Shown here: positions 63,675-64,000 of the stretch, piece by piece
Layout of the letters: each line of letters begins with the position of its first letter
Numbering within the stretch: the first letter of the stretch is position 1
NCBI RefSeq assembly: GCF_014280035.1
Contig: NZ_CP047957.1
Location: 2,447,361 to 2,511,360 of the forward strand
Length of the DNA: 64,000 nt
Source: Synechococcus sp. A18-25c
GTDB taxonomy: Bacteria > Cyanobacteriota > Cyanobacteriia > PCC-6307 > Cyanobiaceae
Reading direction: 5' to 3'
Position numbers and translations under genes: made by a program
The notes under the pieces: generated by a model
Seen by the model: only the letters and a program-made list of their open reading frames with translations
Database searches by the model: none
Told to the model about the DNA's origin: nothing

Positions 63675-64000
63675 TCAACACCATCTGTTGAAACAAGGAT
63701 CACACGGTTTGATCAACACAGGCTGATCAAGCTGAGCTCCCTTCTCCAAGGGGGCTTTTTTTATGACAGATCACACCAGACACCCTGCCAATGCGCCATA
63801 CCAGCTCACAAACCGCCTGCGGAAGACGACGAAAAACGTTGTCCTCAACCCGTGGAAAACCGAGGCAAACCAACCTCCGTGAGGCCAAGCGACCTTTCCC
63901 CACCCTGTTAATTCTGTGAAGAACCGGGTTTTCTCCGCAGTCCTGATTCGTGATTCCTCAGGACTGTGAAAGACCAACCATTGCTCCTGCAGTGGGTTTT
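63675..64000. other. Non-coding end region, possible approach to the replication origin
   Basis: 326 bp with no convincing gene. It holds two copies of TGATCAACAC (63672-63681, 63710-63719), small hairpins TCAACA / TGTTGA (63675-63691) and GTCCTGA / TCAGGAC (63940-63964), and CGTGGAAAA (63851-63859), which on the other strand reads TTTTCCACG, one change from the cyanobacterial DnaA box. In marine picocyanobacteria, as I recall, uvrA, recN, an ABC1 kinase and thrC lie just before dnaN at the origin, so this may be the origin side, by inference. Confidence 0.4.
63735..63762 (+). terminator. Terminator after thrC
   Basis: Stem AGCTCCCTT / AAGGGGGCT (one G-T pair) with loop CTCC, followed by six or more T. 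It lies about 60 bp after the thrC stop. Confidence 0.85.

Overview
The window reads as chromosome of a marine Synechococcus-type picocyanobacterium. It is high in GC and gene-dense, and it carries cyanobacterial markers: a lipoprotein PsbQ, a ferredoxin-type nitrite reductase, NarB with its partner NarM, cyanate lyase, sucrose-phosphate synthase and a Tic20-like protein. Nitrate uptake uses a single MFS permease (NrtP type), not an ABC transporter, which fits marine Synechococcus. I see no rRNA, tRNA, CRISPR array, insertion sequence or prophage.

Bases 1-2.5 kb hold the end of a circularly permuted ATP-grasp gene, an alpha-E protein, a transglutaminase-like protein and a cupin. From 2.6 to 23 kb lies a nearly self-contained nitrate/nitrite/cyanate assimilation island. 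It has the permease (nrtP), nitrate reductase (narB, narM), molybdenum cofactor genes (moaA, mobA, moaC, moeA, moaE, moaD, moaB), siroheme genes (cobA, sirB-like), nitrite reductase (nirA), a formate/nitrite channel, a HEAT-repeat protein, cyanase (cynS) and a CnaT-like protein. Perfect GTA-N8-TAC sites, the NtcA consensus, lie between mobA and nrtP and in front of the cnaT-like gene.

The main anomaly is inside this island. The last 591 bp of moaA is present twice as a near-perfect direct repeat (3 differences). Between the copies sits an AT-richer unrecognised gene (3276-4115). The layout is what a single-crossover insertion of a 1.54 kb circle at the end of moaA would leave. The nrtP gene also has an in-frame 12-bp tandem duplication in MFS motif A.

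From 23 to 53.5 kb the genes are mostly housekeeping: an MFS exporter, polyphosphate kinase, a group 2 sigma factor, a phytol/dolichol-kinase-like protein, DAHP synthase, aconitase B, a ClC channel, a radical SAM protein, an O-antigen-ligase-like protein, PurU, PsbQ, an FAD oxidoreductase that has no ordinary start codon, PstS, DnaK, AroE, a Tic20-like protein, ribosomal protein S6, ArgG, MraY, a cation/proton exchanger, PurT and sucrose-phosphate synthase. The last 10 kb holds a DUF1400 hydrolase, uvrA, recN, an ABC1 kinase, a second DUF1400 protein and thrC. It ends in a 326-bp non-coding stretch with hairpins and a DnaA-box-like site, which could be the approach to the chromosomal origin.

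Start codons were chosen by family alignment from memory, neighbour overlap and visible signals. They are uncertain for several genes, as noted in each entry.
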